From a virus: 31,283 nt of DNA. The notes under the pieces are model-generated. The model saw only the letters and a list, made by a program, of their open reading frames with translations, was not told where the DNA came from and did not search any database. The position numbers and the translations under genes were made by a program. Of this stretch, positions 5,877 through 14,245 are shown piece by piece. The stretch's first letter is position 1; each line of letters begins with the position of its first letter. Location of the stretch: the IMG/VR virus record IMGVR_UViG_3300031976_001148, positions 1 to 31,283 of that record, one strand, 5' to 3'.

Positions 5877-8657
5877 TTAAGCGTTATCTAGATCTTTTTC
5901 TAGTTGCTTTTTATGAGCTGTAAGTACTTTCAAGGTTGCAAGAAGATCTTTAACTTTCTTATCATCTCCTGCTTCTTTAGCTACTTTATATTCTTTTGCT
6001 AAACCTTTCATATCCTTTGCTACCTTAGCGAGTTTCCCTGCAATTGATGCTAGTGAACCTCCAGAGCTTTTAATCTGTCCAGCAGTAGGTTCTTCAGTTT
6101 CTTCTGTTATAGATTTATAAATTCTACTAGCTACTGCTTTAGCTCTTTCTTTTGAAAGTGAAGGATTTTCTTTATAAGTTGCTTGATGTACTCCTTTCAT
6201 AGTATATCTTCGACCTTTATCTAAAGTTACTTTATAATCTTTTCCTTTAAATACTCTTTGGTCTCCATCCTCCTCTCTAACTTGAGTTACTGGAGGTATT
6301 TTAGATCTTCTTTTATCTAATGGATCAGATATAGTAGCACCTCTTTCTCTTGCATCTTTAGTTATTCTACCTTTTACTAGATTTCCGGACTTTGTAAAGT
6401 AATGTCCTTTAGGAGCAGATTTAGTTTCAGATTTCATAGCTTTCTTAATAGCTTTATCTCTTGCCATTAAATAATCATCAGAATCAATATCTCCATCACC
6501 GTCATGATCTTTACCTTTTTTCTCTTTAACACTAATTCTAGGCTGTGTATCAAACTCTTCCATGTCATCATAGATAAGATTCATTACTTCTTCTGCTACA
6601 GCTTTAATTTTATCTACTACTTCTGGTTTGTGTTGTTCAGCAAATGACATTAGATTTAAAATACCATTATGTGCCATATCACCTATAGCGTTAAATTCTT
6701 CGACTTTATAACTAGGATAAGTCATCCTATAATCTCTTGCTTCTTTCATTTGTAAGTGTTTTAAATAAGGTTCTTCTGTTCCGTCTTCATATTCAATAGT
6801 ATGATCTTCTACATTATTTGAATCATGAGTATGAATAGCTTTTACTTTTTTACCACCAATGGTAAGTCCTTCATTCATAATTCCTGAGTATTGATATGTC
6901 ATTCCTTCTACTAATTCATCTAAGACATTCTCATCTCTTAATTCAAGAATCATTTGAGAAAATGTTGTAGCTCCTACTTCGTTATATAGTCTTTTAAGAG
7001 CATCTCTAGCTACGTTAAGTCTTTCATTCATTTTTTCTTTTTTTGAAGCAAAAGATAATTCTGAATCATAGTAATATTCATCTTCACCATTAGGAAATTC
7101 TACATTATAAACCATCTCATTAGCTGTTTTCCCATCGATCCTATGTGGGAATACACCGTAAACTGTTCCTACACCTAACTCTGGAGAATTTTTAACTATT
7201 ACTTTATCTTCTTGATTAAAACGACCTATTACATACTTATTACCTGTGCCCATTTTAATTGAATCCAATCTATCTGTAAGGTCTGAAAAAGAATATCCTG
7301 GTTCAGAATCTCCACGTTGTCCTTCTCCTAATTCTCTTCTTAAAGTTTCTGCATCATGATCCATTTGATCTTGTGTTAGCATATCTAAATATGCTTGTAA
7401 TGGATTTTTAGGTAGAACATCAATTTCTCCACTACGTATCTTTCGAAGATAATATAACATTGCTTGATCTCTCAATTCATTCTCTGCTTCTATTTGTCGA
7501 GGATCTTTTGTATGCATTCCTTCATCTAATGGTTCAGCAAATTTTTTCATTGCGTCAAACATTTTAGGAAAAAATTGTCTTGCATAACTACGAGCGTTCA
7601 TCATGACTAAACCTTCCTTATCATCCTCATAGCTCTCAAAATCATCCATATAAAAATCAGTTGCACTTTCAGCGGCATCTATAAGATCAGAAAGGCTAGG
7701 AAATTCAGATGGTTTACCTAATTCTCTATGCATAGATGATACTAAAGCAAATTGATCAGAACGTCCCCATCCATCACCTTCACCTAATGGTCTTCCTTCA
7801 TCATCATATCCCATTCCTACATTTTCATCATCTTGTTCAAAATCAGCATCATAGTCATTATCACCTTTACGATGAATAGGCACTTGATCTTCTATACTAT
7901 AGTTAGGAGCTGATTTACCAGTTAAATCTTCAACATACGCAATAGCATTATTAAGTTCTTTCATACTAAATGCAGCTTTAGAAGCTTTTTTTCTAGCATC
8001 TTTATAGCTTATTCTTCCCATTACTACATCTGCTGCTAAACTTTCTACTTCTTCACCTCCAGTACCAAAATCATCATCAAATTCTAATTGTTCGTTTATT
8101 TCTCCTATTGTTCCTGATCCAATTATGTCTTGTAAGAATCTTCCTACTTCATTTGACTTAACTGCTGCTAGAGCTGCTTCTAAAGAAGATATTGCAATCT
8201 TTCCTGCTTTGAATGCTTTTACAGATCCAGCTCCACTTGCAAGCATTAATGATGCAACTAAGACATGATAGATACCATCTACTGCTTTATCAAGAGCTGA
8301 ACCTTCTTTAGCACCGATTGCTCTAAGTCCTTTTTTAATTACTCCTGTAAGTGTATGGTGAAGTTTATCAGCTACTTTAATAATTTTTTCTCCTGTATTT
8401 CCTGTGCGTCCAATTACAGATGAGAATTTTTTAGAAATCTTTCCTACAATTTTAAGTATTTCCGGAATTGCTAAACTAGCTCCTGCTACAACTAGAGGTG
8501 CTCCTTCTTTAACATCAGCTTTTATGTTTGGTAGTTCGTCTGCAAAATCTTCGACTGCATCCTTAAATACATCTTCAATTTCTTTATCTGCTTTTTTATC
8601 TTCGTCTTCGAATAGAGGATTATTATACAAATAATCGTTTAAGTCAAAATTAGACAT
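5877..8657 (-). CDS. Large virion-associated protein with EF-hand calcium loop
   Basis: A 926-aa acidic protein starting MSNFDLNDYLYNNPLFEDED. Residues about 50-185 are Ala/Gly-rich and hydrophobic in patches (VVAGASLAIPEILKIVG, LVASLMLASGAGSVKAF). The centre is charged and helical. Around residues 715-735 lies DHDGDGDIDSDDY, a complete EF-hand loop with acidic residues at positions 1, 3, 5, 9 and 12. The carboxy end contains GHYFTKSGNLVKGR and a lysine-rich helical tail. From memory, this arrangement occurs in structural proteins of marine T4-like phages. It has no signal peptide. It is placed directly after the truncated polymerase gene. The virion role is inferred; other options are an internal head protein or an injected protein. 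Confidence 0.55.
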   Translation of the reverse strand: MSNFDLNDYLYNNPLFEDEDKKADKEIEDVFKDAVEDFADELPNIKADVKEGAPLVVAGASLAIPEILKIVGKISKKFSSVIGRTGNTGEKIIKVADKLHHTLTGVIKKGLRAIGAKEGSALDKAVDGIYHVLVASLMLASGAGSVKAFKAGKIAISSLEAALAAVKSNEVGRFLQDIIGSGTIGEINEQLEFDDDFGTGGEEVESLAADVVMGRISYKDARKKASKAAFSMKELNNAIAYVEDLTGKSAPNYSIEDQVPIHRKGDNDYDADFEQDDENVGMGYDDEGRPLGEGDGWGRSDQFALVSSMHRELGKPSEFPSLSDLIDAAESATDFYMDDFESYEDDKEGLVMMNARSYARQFFPKMFDAMKKFAEPLDEGMHTKDPRQIEAENELRDQAMLYYLRKIRSGEIDVLPKNPLQAYLDMLTQDQMDHDAETLRRELGEGQRGDSEPGYSFSDLTDRLDSIKMGTGNKYVIGRFNQEDKVIVKNSPELGVGTVYGVFPHRIDGKTANEMVYNVEFPNGEDEYYYDSELSFASKKEKMNERLNVARDALKRLYNEVGATTFSQMILELRDENVLDELVEGMTYQYSGIMNEGLTIGGKKVKAIHTHDSNNVEDHTIEYEDGTEEPYLKHLQMKEARDYRMTYPSYKVEEFNAIGDMAHNGILNLMSFAEQHKPEVVDKIKAVAEEVMNLIYDDMEEFDTQPRISVKEKKGKDHDGDGDIDSDDYLMARDKAIKKAMKSETKSAPKGHYFTKSGNLVKGRITKDARERGATISDPLDKRRSKIPPVTQVREEDGDQRVFKGKDYKVTLDKGRRYTMKGVHQATYKENPSLSKERAKAVASRIYKSITEETEEPTAGQIKSSGGSLASIAGKLAKVAKDMKGLAKEYKVAKEAGDDKKVKDLLATLKVLTAHKKQLEKDLDNA

Positions 8658-8679
8658 AAGTGTTCTTATTTTTTTATTA

Positions 8680-8690
8680 TTATAAATATA
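8680..8690 (-). promoter_or_regulatory. TATATTTATAA element upstream of the 926-aa gene
   Basis: Minus-strand TATATTTATAA, 22 nt before the ATG at 8657, in the 35-nt gap after the polymerase stop. It is identical to the element at 1143-1153 and fits TAnnTTTA. This is the best-spaced promoter candidate of the set, giving a leader of about 15 nt. Confidence 0.4.
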
Positions 8691-8692
8691 GA

Positions 8693-10414
8693 TTAATTAG
8701 TAAAAACTTCTTTATCTATATTACCAGAAAGTAAATCGTGACAGGTATGATTAATGTGTAAAGCTGATTCTTGAATGATACGTTGACCAGATAAAGTAAT
8801 AGCTTCTCCTATAAGTATATTACCATACCTAAAACCATTCATAGCTGTAGCTCCAAATAAAGAATTAAGTAAGATCTTAATTGTATACTGCATTGTATGA
8901 TACTTTGCAGTCATAGCTTTGTTACCTTCAGACTTATACTTCTTCATTAAGTTCTTATATCGTACTCTCTCATTAAACCATTCATTTAATAATATAGAGA
9001 ATACTGATGGTTTATCTTTAGAGAACATTACCCCATTAGCAGCTACTGCGATATCCATATCTTCGATAAACTTAACCAGTTTAGATACTTCCATCATCTT
9101 AGTTTGACCTCTATGATTTTGAACTCTAACATTTAACTCTTGAGGCATCTCTTTTAGATCTTTTAACCCTAATCGGTTATTCTTCTCATCACCATGATAG
9201 ATCTTTCCTATCATAGTTTCCTTACCCATATTGAGAGTCATCATAATAGATGGATATAGAGAGGTTAAATCTAAGTCAAAAATATAATTGTATAGTCCGG
9301 AAGTAGGACAGAATACATAACCACCAGCAATCTTACGATCTAATTTATTATTACGTTCCTTACGAGGTGGAATAATACCTTTAGATAAAAGATAAGCTGA
9401 AATAGCACCATCATGTACTACTGAGGTAGAATGAACCTGATGATAGTTAATCTTACCTTTATGACATAAGTTTTTAGTTAAATCAAGATAACCTAACTTC
9501 TCATCTAATACTTTTAAGATCTCAACATCTCGAAAGTTATATTCGATAAACTTATCAATATCATCTTCGAATAATCGATTAAGAGATCCTTCATACTCAA
9601 TCTTACCTAACCCAGCATACTTCTCTCCAATAGCATCTAACTTATAAGAAGGTTCTTCTCTCATAGAGAACTGCTTATGTAGTCGTAAGTAATCTAAAGT
9701 TTCTAAACCGGCAAACTCAATAGTACGTTCTCTAGACCATTGAGATATATCTCTTGCAATATTAATAGGAGACATAGCCATAGCCCATTCCTCTCCTAAT
9801 ACATTACAGATACGAAAATATAAATAAGGAATATCGAAATGATCACTATTATATCCGATTAAGATATCTGGATCGATTTCTCTAATACGTTCAACCCATT
9901 TAGCAAGTAACTCTTTTTCTGTACGAACAGGTATAATCTCTTTATTACCCTTTTCAGAGTATTGCATTTTACCTTGCTTATCTAAAATCAAGATACCCCA
10001 CTTATCTCTAAACTTATCATACCAAGCAATAGAAGTACAAGGCATTGGAGCTTGACGGATGTACTCTTGAGTTAATCGTCCACCAATCTCAATCTCAATA
10101 TCGAAAAATAATTCTTTATGTGAAGTCGAAGGCTCATCATTAGTACCGTAGGTTTCGATCAGAAACTTTTGAGCCGGTTGCATATCATGATAATGAATAG
10201 TCTTATCATCATAATCCCATTGATACACTTTATCTAACTTCTCACCTCGGAAACCTTCATACTCACCATAATCAGATTCTTTGTAAGCATAATTACGCCA
10301 ATCTAATTGATTATATCCACCATCATCCCATAAGTGAATAGTATAGTTATTCCCTCTACCTTTTTCTGCATAACACTTTTTGTAAGGTAGTACTAATTGC
10401 TCCTTACTGCTCAT
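8693..10414 (-). CDS. 43: Family B DNA polymerase, amino-terminal part ending before motif C
   Basis: A 573-aa relative of T4 gp43 (898 aa in T4). The 3'-5' exonuclease is complete: Exo I FDIEIEI (104-110), Exo II YNSDHFDIP (188-196) and Exo III YNFRDVEI (292-299). Polymerase motif A is DLDLTSLYPSI (380-390) and motif B is KILLNSLFG (513-521). The protein stops at residue 573, 52 residues after motif B. Motif C (YxDTDS), which carries the second catalytic aspartate, and the whole thumb are therefore missing. No other reading frame in this window contains DTDS, and the next gene begins only 35 nt later. The polymerase is either split, with its carboxy part elsewhere in the genome, or inactive for synthesis. 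Overlap with the MazG-like gene is 11 nt. Confidence 0.9.
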   Translation of the reverse strand: MSSKEQLVLPYKKCYAEKGRGNNYTIHLWDDGGYNQLDWRNYAYKESDYGEYEGFRGEKLDKVYQWDYDDKTIHYHDMQPAQKFLIETYGTNDEPSTSHKELFFDIEIEIGGRLTQEYIRQAPMPCTSIAWYDKFRDKWGILILDKQGKMQYSEKGNKEIIPVRTEKELLAKWVERIREIDPDILIGYNSDHFDIPYLYFRICNVLGEEWAMAMSPINIARDISQWSRERTIEFAGLETLDYLRLHKQFSMREEPSYKLDAIGEKYAGLGKIEYEGSLNRLFEDDIDKFIEYNFRDVEILKVLDEKLGYLDLTKNLCHKGKINYHQVHSTSVVHDGAISAYLLSKGIIPPRKERNNKLDRKIAGGYVFCPTSGLYNYIFDLDLTSLYPSIMMTLNMGKETMIGKIYHGDEKNNRLGLKDLKEMPQELNVRVQNHRGQTKMMEVSKLVKFIEDMDIAVAANGVMFSKDKPSVFSILLNEWFNERVRYKNLMKKYKSEGNKAMTAKYHTMQYTIKILLNSLFGATAMNGFRYGNILIGEAITLSGQRIIQESALHINHTCHDLLSGNIDKEVFTN

Positions 10415-10904
10415 TTAATATCGCGCTTAAATTTGGTGGGAAATAGTTAACCGACTTCATGACCTTACGATCACTACTTCTTAATACTACCCAGTAATCA
10501 TCTCTTTGTTCAATATGACATGGTTCACCTTGTTGTTCGGACCGCAGGTCGCGCGTCTGTTCGGCTTCCTCTAAAGTCTTACACAACTTAGACATATTTG
10601 ATTGATGTACTTCTTCATAAGCTGCTTCAAAATGATCTTTAAGACCATGTAGCATTACACCATTTCCGGTTGCAACATAAGTAATATCGGCTAATGCATC
10701 TAAGACCTCTACTACATCCCCTCTCTCGCATGCTTCTTTATACTCATTTAACTCCTCTAAGATAAAGTTATACACAAACATCCATTGTTCTTTTTCGGGA
10801 ACATTAGGAATATACTTGTTAGGCTTATTAAAGGCTTCATTAAATTGTTCTACCTCGGATACAAACGGTACATAATCATCTCTTCTACTATATTTATATT
10901 GCAT
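10404..10904 (-). CDS. MazG/HisE-like nucleotide pyrophosphohydrolase
   Basis: A 166-aa all-alpha NTP-pyrophosphatase. The metal-binding pattern ILEELNEYKEA (about 48-58) and DALADITYVATG (68-79) follows the ExxE...ExxD layout of the family, and EAAYEEVHQSNMSKL (93-107) continues the fold. Residues 125-166 (YWVVLRSSDRKVMKS...YFPPNL) form a small beta-type extension seen in phage members. The enzyme would hydrolyse (d)NTPs, perhaps noncanonical ones, or adjust the nucleotide pool. It overlaps the polymerase gene start, which suggests joint expression. A short GC-rich patch (10536-10566) encodes the linker before the extension. Confidence 0.8.
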   Translation of the reverse strand: MQYKYSRRDDYVPFVSEVEQFNEAFNKPNKYIPNVPEKEQWMFVYNFILEELNEYKEACERGDVVEVLDALADITYVATGNGVMLHGLKDHFEAAYEEVHQSNMSKLCKTLEEAEQTRDLRSEQQGEPCHIEQRDDYWVVLRSSDRKVMKSVNYFPPNLSAILNEQ

Positions 10905-10977
10905 ATATATTTATTCTAATTATATTCTTAAGATAGCGATTTTTCTTCGACTTTTCTACCTTTTTAATAAATCTTTT

Positions 10978-12003
10978 TTACGAAATATGAATTAAACTGG
11001 ACCATACCTCATGTGATATATCTTGACTAAACTTGCTGTTTGGTGCTGTTATAACCGATATTGCATCGTGAGAGTGTAGAGACTCTTGATGAGAGCATAT
11101 TACTCTAAAATCTTTTACTCTTTTATCTTCGGATAATTGTTCGTATAATAATCGAGCGGCATCTTCTACAAATTTGAGATAAGAACCATTAAGTTCAGCA
11201 AAGGCCATTTCGTCTTCTCTCTTTACAACTACTTGAGTTTCGGTCTTAAGAGCTTTAGCACACATCTCTTGTAGATCTTCTATCCATACAATTTTATCAA
11301 ACTCTATTGATATTCTAGCTACCGATCTTTGAGAATGAGATACTGTTGCTTTATTTCTATACTTTCTTGCATGCTCGGCTAATTCATACGAACAAGGACA
11401 AGCAGAAGAATAAACAAAATCAAAATGTAAGATCTTTTTAAAATTACCTGTATAATCAATATTACCTTCTAAAGTTACATTATAATATTGATAACCAGCA
11501 TTATTTGATCTTAAAGAAGGTTGTAAAATAGGATAAGAAAAATGTAATCCAATCTTAGCATCAAATGAATCTAGATTATCTTTATACTTCATTAGAATAT
11601 CATCTAACTTATCATATACGTAATCATCTTTAAACTTATAGAAAGATCTCATAATACGAGACATATTAATTCCTTTCTTATGAGCTGCTAAGGATACTGT
11701 TCCGGTTACTCGAGTTTCTAATTCAATATCCCCTCCTCCACGCTTTTCATACTTAAGAGGTAATCTAAAATTATGAATACCTACTTGTTGGATCTCTACA
11801 GGACTTCCTTGAATCAAAGATGAAGGTCCATTTTGAAGATCAGGAAATGTCTCGATATCAGCTTTTGTAGGTCTATAAGTAGCATCATATTCTCTATCCG
11901 GTTCATTATATTTTACCGAATATTCATTATCTTCCGGTTCCTTATAAGATTTAACATCTCCGATCCACTCATATTTTTTTTCCTTATTTCTGTTATCTTG
12001 CAT
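10978..12003 (-). CDS. folE2: GTP cyclohydrolase FolE2 (type IB)
   Basis: A 341-aa member of the COG1469/FolE2 family, which converts GTP to 7,8-dihydroneopterin triphosphate, the first step toward folate and 7-deazaguanines. Landmarks are GIHNFRLPL (75-83), HKKGINMSR (108-116), SSACPCS (199-205, with the conserved metal-site Cys) and HSQRS (223-227). Residues 1-55 are a charged leader longer than the core requires. It ends the 7-deazaguanine operon, 16 nt after queE. FolE2 differs from FolE1 in tolerating metals other than zinc, which matters because other enzymes of this operon also show altered zinc sites. Confidence 0.92.
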   Translation of the reverse strand: MQDNRNKEKKYEWIGDVKSYKEPEDNEYSVKYNEPDREYDATYRPTKADIETFPDLQNGPSSLIQGSPVEIQQVGIHNFRLPLKYEKRGGGDIELETRVTGTVSLAAHKKGINMSRIMRSFYKFKDDYVYDKLDDILMKYKDNLDSFDAKIGLHFSYPILQPSLRSNNAGYQYYNVTLEGNIDYTGNFKKILHFDFVYSSACPCSYELAEHARKYRNKATVSHSQRSVARISIEFDKIVWIEDLQEMCAKALKTETQVVVKREDEMAFAELNGSYLKFVEDAARLLYEQLSEDKRVKDFRVICSHQESLHSHDAISVITAPNSKFSQDISHEVWSSLIHIS

Positions 12004-12019
12004 AATTTTATTTTAAATA

Positions 12020-12796
12020 TTAAACACATCTTTCTGTACCAAAAGCCATAATATGACTTCTACCTGTAAATCTCCATCCTCTATCTCTAACAAAGTTCAT
12101 TACTACAGGATAGGATTCTTGTAGAGCAGGAATATCATCTCCAGCAGGCATACACCAAATCTTTTCATCTGGTATCTCTAACTCTTTAACAAACTCCTCT
12201 ACTTCCGGAAGAATAGTTAAATCTTTATCTAATACTGGTTTAATATGATAATCATTATGATATTCAATAGAAGCTTTGATTGCTTCTTTATTCAATCGTT
12301 TACTGTTATGTTTGATGATCATCTTCTCATCTACTATCTCTCCTAGCGGTGTTTTAGCTCCTACTACTGGAATAGAATTACTAAATTTAGGTGAAATAGA
12401 TAATAGATTAATAGGATAATCAGTTTCTAAAAAATGAGATCCTTCTGTTTCAATAGTAATAAAGATTCCTCGCTCATGAGCAAAATGAGTTAATTCATTT
12501 ACTAAAGCAGGGTGCATAGTAGGAGATCCCCCAGTTAACATCATCTCTTTTATATGAGGATTATCATCATACATTTTGATAATGTCATTAAAACAGAAAG
12601 TACCTTTTTCCGGATGAATAGATGTATACCAACTATCACACCATCCACCTTCACCAAAGAAGCATCTATGAGTACATCCTGATGTTCTAACTACAATAGT
12701 AGGGTAACCTTGTCTTGAACCTTCAGATTGAACTGCAGTATAAAGCTCTAATACCTGTAAAGGTTTTTCGTAACTTCTTAATCTTTTACATTTCAT
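12020..12796 (-). CDS. queE: 7-carboxy-7-deazaguanine synthase QueE (radical SAM)
   Basis: A 258-aa radical SAM protein converting 6-carboxytetrahydropterin to 7-carboxy-7-deazaguanine. The QueE start signature VQSEGSRQGYPTIVVRTSGC (22-41) is followed by cluster cysteines C41, C45 and C53, a CX3CX7C spacing instead of the usual CX3CX2C. It continues with LTGGSPTMHP (87-96) and FITIETEGS (112-120), the SAM- and substrate-side motifs. It shares one base with the queF stop. The five extra residues between the second and third cysteines (FFGEGGW) are the odd feature; the rest fits the family well, so I expect an active enzyme. Confidence 0.9.
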   Translation of the reverse strand: MKCKRLRSYEKPLQVLELYTAVQSEGSRQGYPTIVVRTSGCTHRCFFGEGGWCDSWYTSIHPEKGTFCFNDIIKMYDDNPHIKEMMLTGGSPTMHPALVNELTHFAHERGIFITIETEGSHFLETDYPINLLSISPKFSNSIPVVGAKTPLGEIVDEKMIIKHNSKRLNKEAIKASIEYHNDYHIKPVLDKDLTILPEVEEFVKELEIPDEKIWCMPAGDDIPALQESYPVVMNFVRDRGWRFTGRSHIMAFGTERCV

Positions 12797-13713
12797 TATT
12801 GACGTAATGTTTTTTGAGTTAAGCTATTCATAGTTCTAAATGCACCAGGAATTAAATGCTCATGAGTAGATCGAATAGGATTAATATCAATCCCTCCTCT
12901 TCGAGTATACATTGCACATACCATTAGTTCTTTAGGATTAAATTCATCGTATAATTTTTTAAAGATCATTTCTACGATCTCTTCATGAAAGTGATTAACT
13001 TGTCTATGAGAAACAATATAGCTTGCTAGACTATCTAGAGTAAATACACTATCCTTCTCATTACCTTTAATAAAAATAAATAAGTCACCCCAGTCTGGTT
13101 GATTAGTTACTCGACAATTACTTCTTAAAAGATTAGTACGAACTTTTAATCTAGGATTAAAATCTTTAAACGATGCTTTGGTAATATCTAATTTTTCTAA
13201 TTTATCATTAGAATAATCTACTTTATCTAAATCTACTAAATCTTCTAGTTCATCATAATCACTAAAGACATCAAAATTAAGACTATCATTTCTTGTAAAT
13301 AATTTACATTCAACTTCTGTTTCTAATAAAGTTGATAAATCTTCTGATACGGTATCCTCAATAATCTTAATACATTCTTCTCCTGTTTCCCCAAAAGGAG
13401 TCATATTAAAGGAATTAAGATATAGTTTAATTGACTTAGATTCAACGTGATATTTAGAATCTGCATCACACCATATCTTCATTACTCCTGATACTGGTCT
13501 TCCAGTATTAGTAATAGCTGATACTTCGTATGCGTTCCAGACATCTCCTCCTATAAACGGAAGATTTTTATTATCAATTCGATAAGTTTCTCGATTTAAA
13601 GATCTAGGAATACGAACTAATAAAGAAGAATCATAAGTTGTTGAATAACCTTCTCCTCCTCTTTTACCTAATAGCGTTCCCGCTATATCATTAATTTGAC
13701 TTTGTGTGCTCAT
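12796..13713 (-). CDS. queF: PreQ0 reductase QueF (long, bimodular type)
   Basis: A 305-aa NADPH-dependent nitrile reductase that turns preQ0 into preQ1. The length and two tandem tunnelling-fold halves match the E. coli-type QueF. Motifs are ESKSIKLYLNSFN (91-103), LLRSNCRVTNQPDWGD (195-210) with nucleophile C200 and general-acid D207, and HFHEEIVE (241-248), a substrate-binding Glu. An acidic insert at about 142-176 is longer than usual. Its presence, rather than only queC, predicts that the base placed in DNA is preQ1-derived. It overlaps the kinase gene by 23 nt and queE by 1 nt. Confidence 0.93.
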   Translation of the reverse strand: MSTQSQINDIAGTLLGKRGGEGYSTTYDSSLLVRIPRSLNRETYRIDNKNLPFIGGDVWNAYEVSAITNTGRPVSGVMKIWCDADSKYHVESKSIKLYLNSFNMTPFGETGEECIKIIEDTVSEDLSTLLETEVECKLFTRNDSLNFDVFSDYDELEDLVDLDKVDYSNDKLEKLDITKASFKDFNPRLKVRTNLLRSNCRVTNQPDWGDLFIFIKGNEKDSVFTLDSLASYIVSHRQVNHFHEEIVEMIFKKLYDEFNPKELMVCAMYTRRGGIDINPIRSTHEHLIPGAFRTMNSLTQKTLRQ

Positions 13714-14245
13714 TAATTGCTTTTTTAATTTGTTTAACTCTTTGTTTTACCGTACCTGTTAATTCCACAACTTCTACACCAAAATTATTTATGTAGGTTT
13801 CAAATAAATCTGCTATATCATCTCTAAAGTCTATATCATCACTTCTCACACCATCACTAACCAGATCAAATTCAGGCTTTAAATAAAATATAATGTCATA
13901 TTGATTAATATAACTTTTAAATACATTTTCACAATAATCATAAACCCAGTTAGGAATACCAGGATTATAATCACATAACCATCGAGTATAGACTAATGCA
14001 TCTAAAATACATCTATCCATTACTACTTTTGGTTTACGTAAATTTACAATATGATCTGTAATAATTAGTATCTGAGTAGTCAGATCTCCTTTCTCATTAA
14101 TATCAAGATTAAATTGTCTTTGTATTCTTCTTGTTACTTCTTTTACAAAAGTATATTCTTCTATTTCTTTAACATTATTATCTGCAAGATAATTAACTAA
14201 AGTAGATTTACCCGTTCCCTGAGCTCCTGTAAATGCTATTTTCAT
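13691..14245 (-). CDS. P-loop kinase/ATPase, AAA_28-like
   Basis: A 184-aa protein with Walker A GAQGTGKST (7-15), and VVMDRCILDALVY (73-85), which contains an aspartate-arginine pair in the position of the kinase Walker B or LID start. The closest family I can recall is AAA_28, related to nicotinamide-riboside kinase of NadR and to small phage kinases. It is embedded between dpdN and queF with a 1-nt overlap at its start and 23 nt at its end, so it belongs to the 7-deazaguanine operon. It could phosphorylate a nucleoside or a pathway intermediate; the substrate cannot be read from the sequence. Confidence 0.7.
   Translation of the reverse strand: MKIAFTGAQGTGKSTLVNYLADNNVKEIEEYTFVKEVTRRIQRQFNLDINEKGDLTTQILIITDHIVNLRKPKVVMDRCILDALVYTRWLCDYNPGIPNWVYDYCENVFKSYINQYDIIFYLKPEFDLVSDGVRSDDIDFRDDIADLFETYINNFGVEVVELTGTVKQRVKQIKKAINEHTKSN

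Noticed and set aside
8693-8760. Intein or split-intein boundary at the end of the polymerase gene
   Set aside because: The last residues (SGNIDKEVFTN) lack a following Cys or Ser intein start, and the usual polymerase intein sites lie within motifs A, B or C, not here.
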